Of a stretch of DNA of 22,460 bases, positions 22,214-22,460 are shown piece by piece. Each line of letters begins with the position of its first letter. The first letter of the stretch is position 1. The notes under the pieces were generated by a model that saw only the letters and a list, made by a program, of their open reading frames with translations, did no database searches and was not told where the DNA came from. The stretch covers positions 1-22,460 of the forward strand of contig CAYQJO010000049.1 of NCBI GenBank assembly GCA_964417785.1, written 5' to 3'. This DNA comes from DAOTUL01 sp034437435 (GTDB taxonomy: Bacteria > Chloroflexota > Anaerolineae > Aggregatilineales > Phototrophicaceae). Position numbers and translations under genes: made by a program.

Positions 22214-22460
22214 GGCTGGTTTAAATACGCGACGACTGCGTGCAGATCGTCAAATACATGCGGCGTGATCCCGGCGAAGGCTTCCCGCCGGGTGTGGCTG
22301 AGGTCTGGTACGGCCAGGCACGTCATACCGGCGGCCACGGCTGCTCGTGCGCCGTTAGGACTGTCTTCCAGCGCCAGACACCGTTCCGGTGCAAAACCCA
22401 GTTTACGCGCCGCCGTCAGATACACATCCGGAGCCGGTTTGCCCAGAGGTTCGTCCTCAG
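22210..22460 (-). CDS. HAD superfamily phosphatase, C-terminal part (cut by the window edge)
   Basis: The last 82 residues of a haloacid-dehalogenase-fold hydrolase; the frame is open to the window edge. The segment beginning EDEPLGKPAPDVYLTAA carries the motif III lysine in GKPAPD, and ALEDSPNGARAAVAAGM gives the motif IV acidic pair, both typical of the beta-phosphoglucomutase/phosphoglycolate phosphatase branch. The nucleophile DxD motif lies outside the window. Its TGA overlaps the ATG of the SerA-like gene, so the two are translationally coupled and could act in sequence on a phosphorylated acid. The substrate cannot be inferred from this portion. Confidence 0.9.
   Translation of the reverse strand, partial: EDEPLGKPAPDVYLTAARKLGFAPERCLALEDSPNGARAAVAAGMTCLAVPDLSHTRREAFAGITPHVFDDLHAVVAYLNQP

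Noticed and set aside
1..22460. tRNA or rRNA genes, CRISPR arrays, insertion sequences, prophage or defence genes
   Set aside because: I looked through the gaps between genes for clover-leaf, repeat-spacer and transposase signatures. The gaps are short and none contains them.

Overview
The window reads as a stretch of chromosome from a free-living bacterium, most likely of the phylum Chloroflexota (Anaerolineae-like). That placement is an inference: a DUF4058 protein, FxLyD-type lipoproteins with Pro/Thr-rich spacers, an infC-rpmI-rplT operon and a tetR-headed beta-oxidation cluster fit it, but no rRNA or other marker is present. Genes are tightly packed, most start sites have AGGAG-like ribosome binding sites, and nearly everything is on the minus strand. 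Only one gene (18430-19587) is on the plus strand. No gene-free stretch exceeds about 125 bases, and I see no tRNA, rRNA, CRISPR array, transposase or prophage gene.

Layout, left to right (minus-strand transcription runs right to left). (1) 1-7188: a PAS-GAF-PAS histidine kinase with its own promoter, then a DUF4058 protein, an acetamidase/formamidase overlapping it by four bases, a 4-alpha-glucanotransferase (malQ), a GH13 neopullulanase-type amylase, and a 21-codon stub at the left edge. The two glycosidases make a small alpha-glucan/maltodextrin unit. (2) 7272-14532: a fatty-acid beta-oxidation operon. It has a strong sigma70-type promoter, a TetR regulator, two dissimilar acyl-CoA dehydrogenases, a small STAS/SpoIIAA-like protein, a FadN-type 3-hydroxyacyl-CoA dehydrogenase/enoyl-CoA hydratase and a thiolase, then a hairpin terminator. 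It encodes all four steps of the cycle plus a probable acyl-CoA-responsive repressor. (3) 14540-16566: a SpoU/TrmH RNA methyltransferase coupled to an alkaline-phosphatase-superfamily phosphodiesterase. (4) 16640-18003: infC-rpmI-rplT with promoter, an attenuator-like hairpin before rplT and a strong terminator. (5) 17980-20538: a four-cysteine small protein, a divergent FxLyD lipoprotein and a convergent membrane-anchored protein. (6) 20624-22460: a 2-hydroxyacid dehydrogenase with the architecture of phosphoglycerate dehydrogenase (NAD domain to ACT domain) but a rewritten substrate site, overlapping an incomplete HAD phosphatase.

The items most worth a second look are the SerA-like enzyme that has lost its substrate-binding residues, the acyl-CoA dehydrogenase pair in which one subunit lacks the catalytic glutamate and canonical flavin motif, a nested palindrome over the ribosome binding site of the STAS-like gene inside the beta-oxidation operon, the probable AUA start of infC, and the hairpin with alternative pairing before rplT. 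I did not find a clear, wholly new multi-gene system; these are unusual elements within mostly familiar operons.
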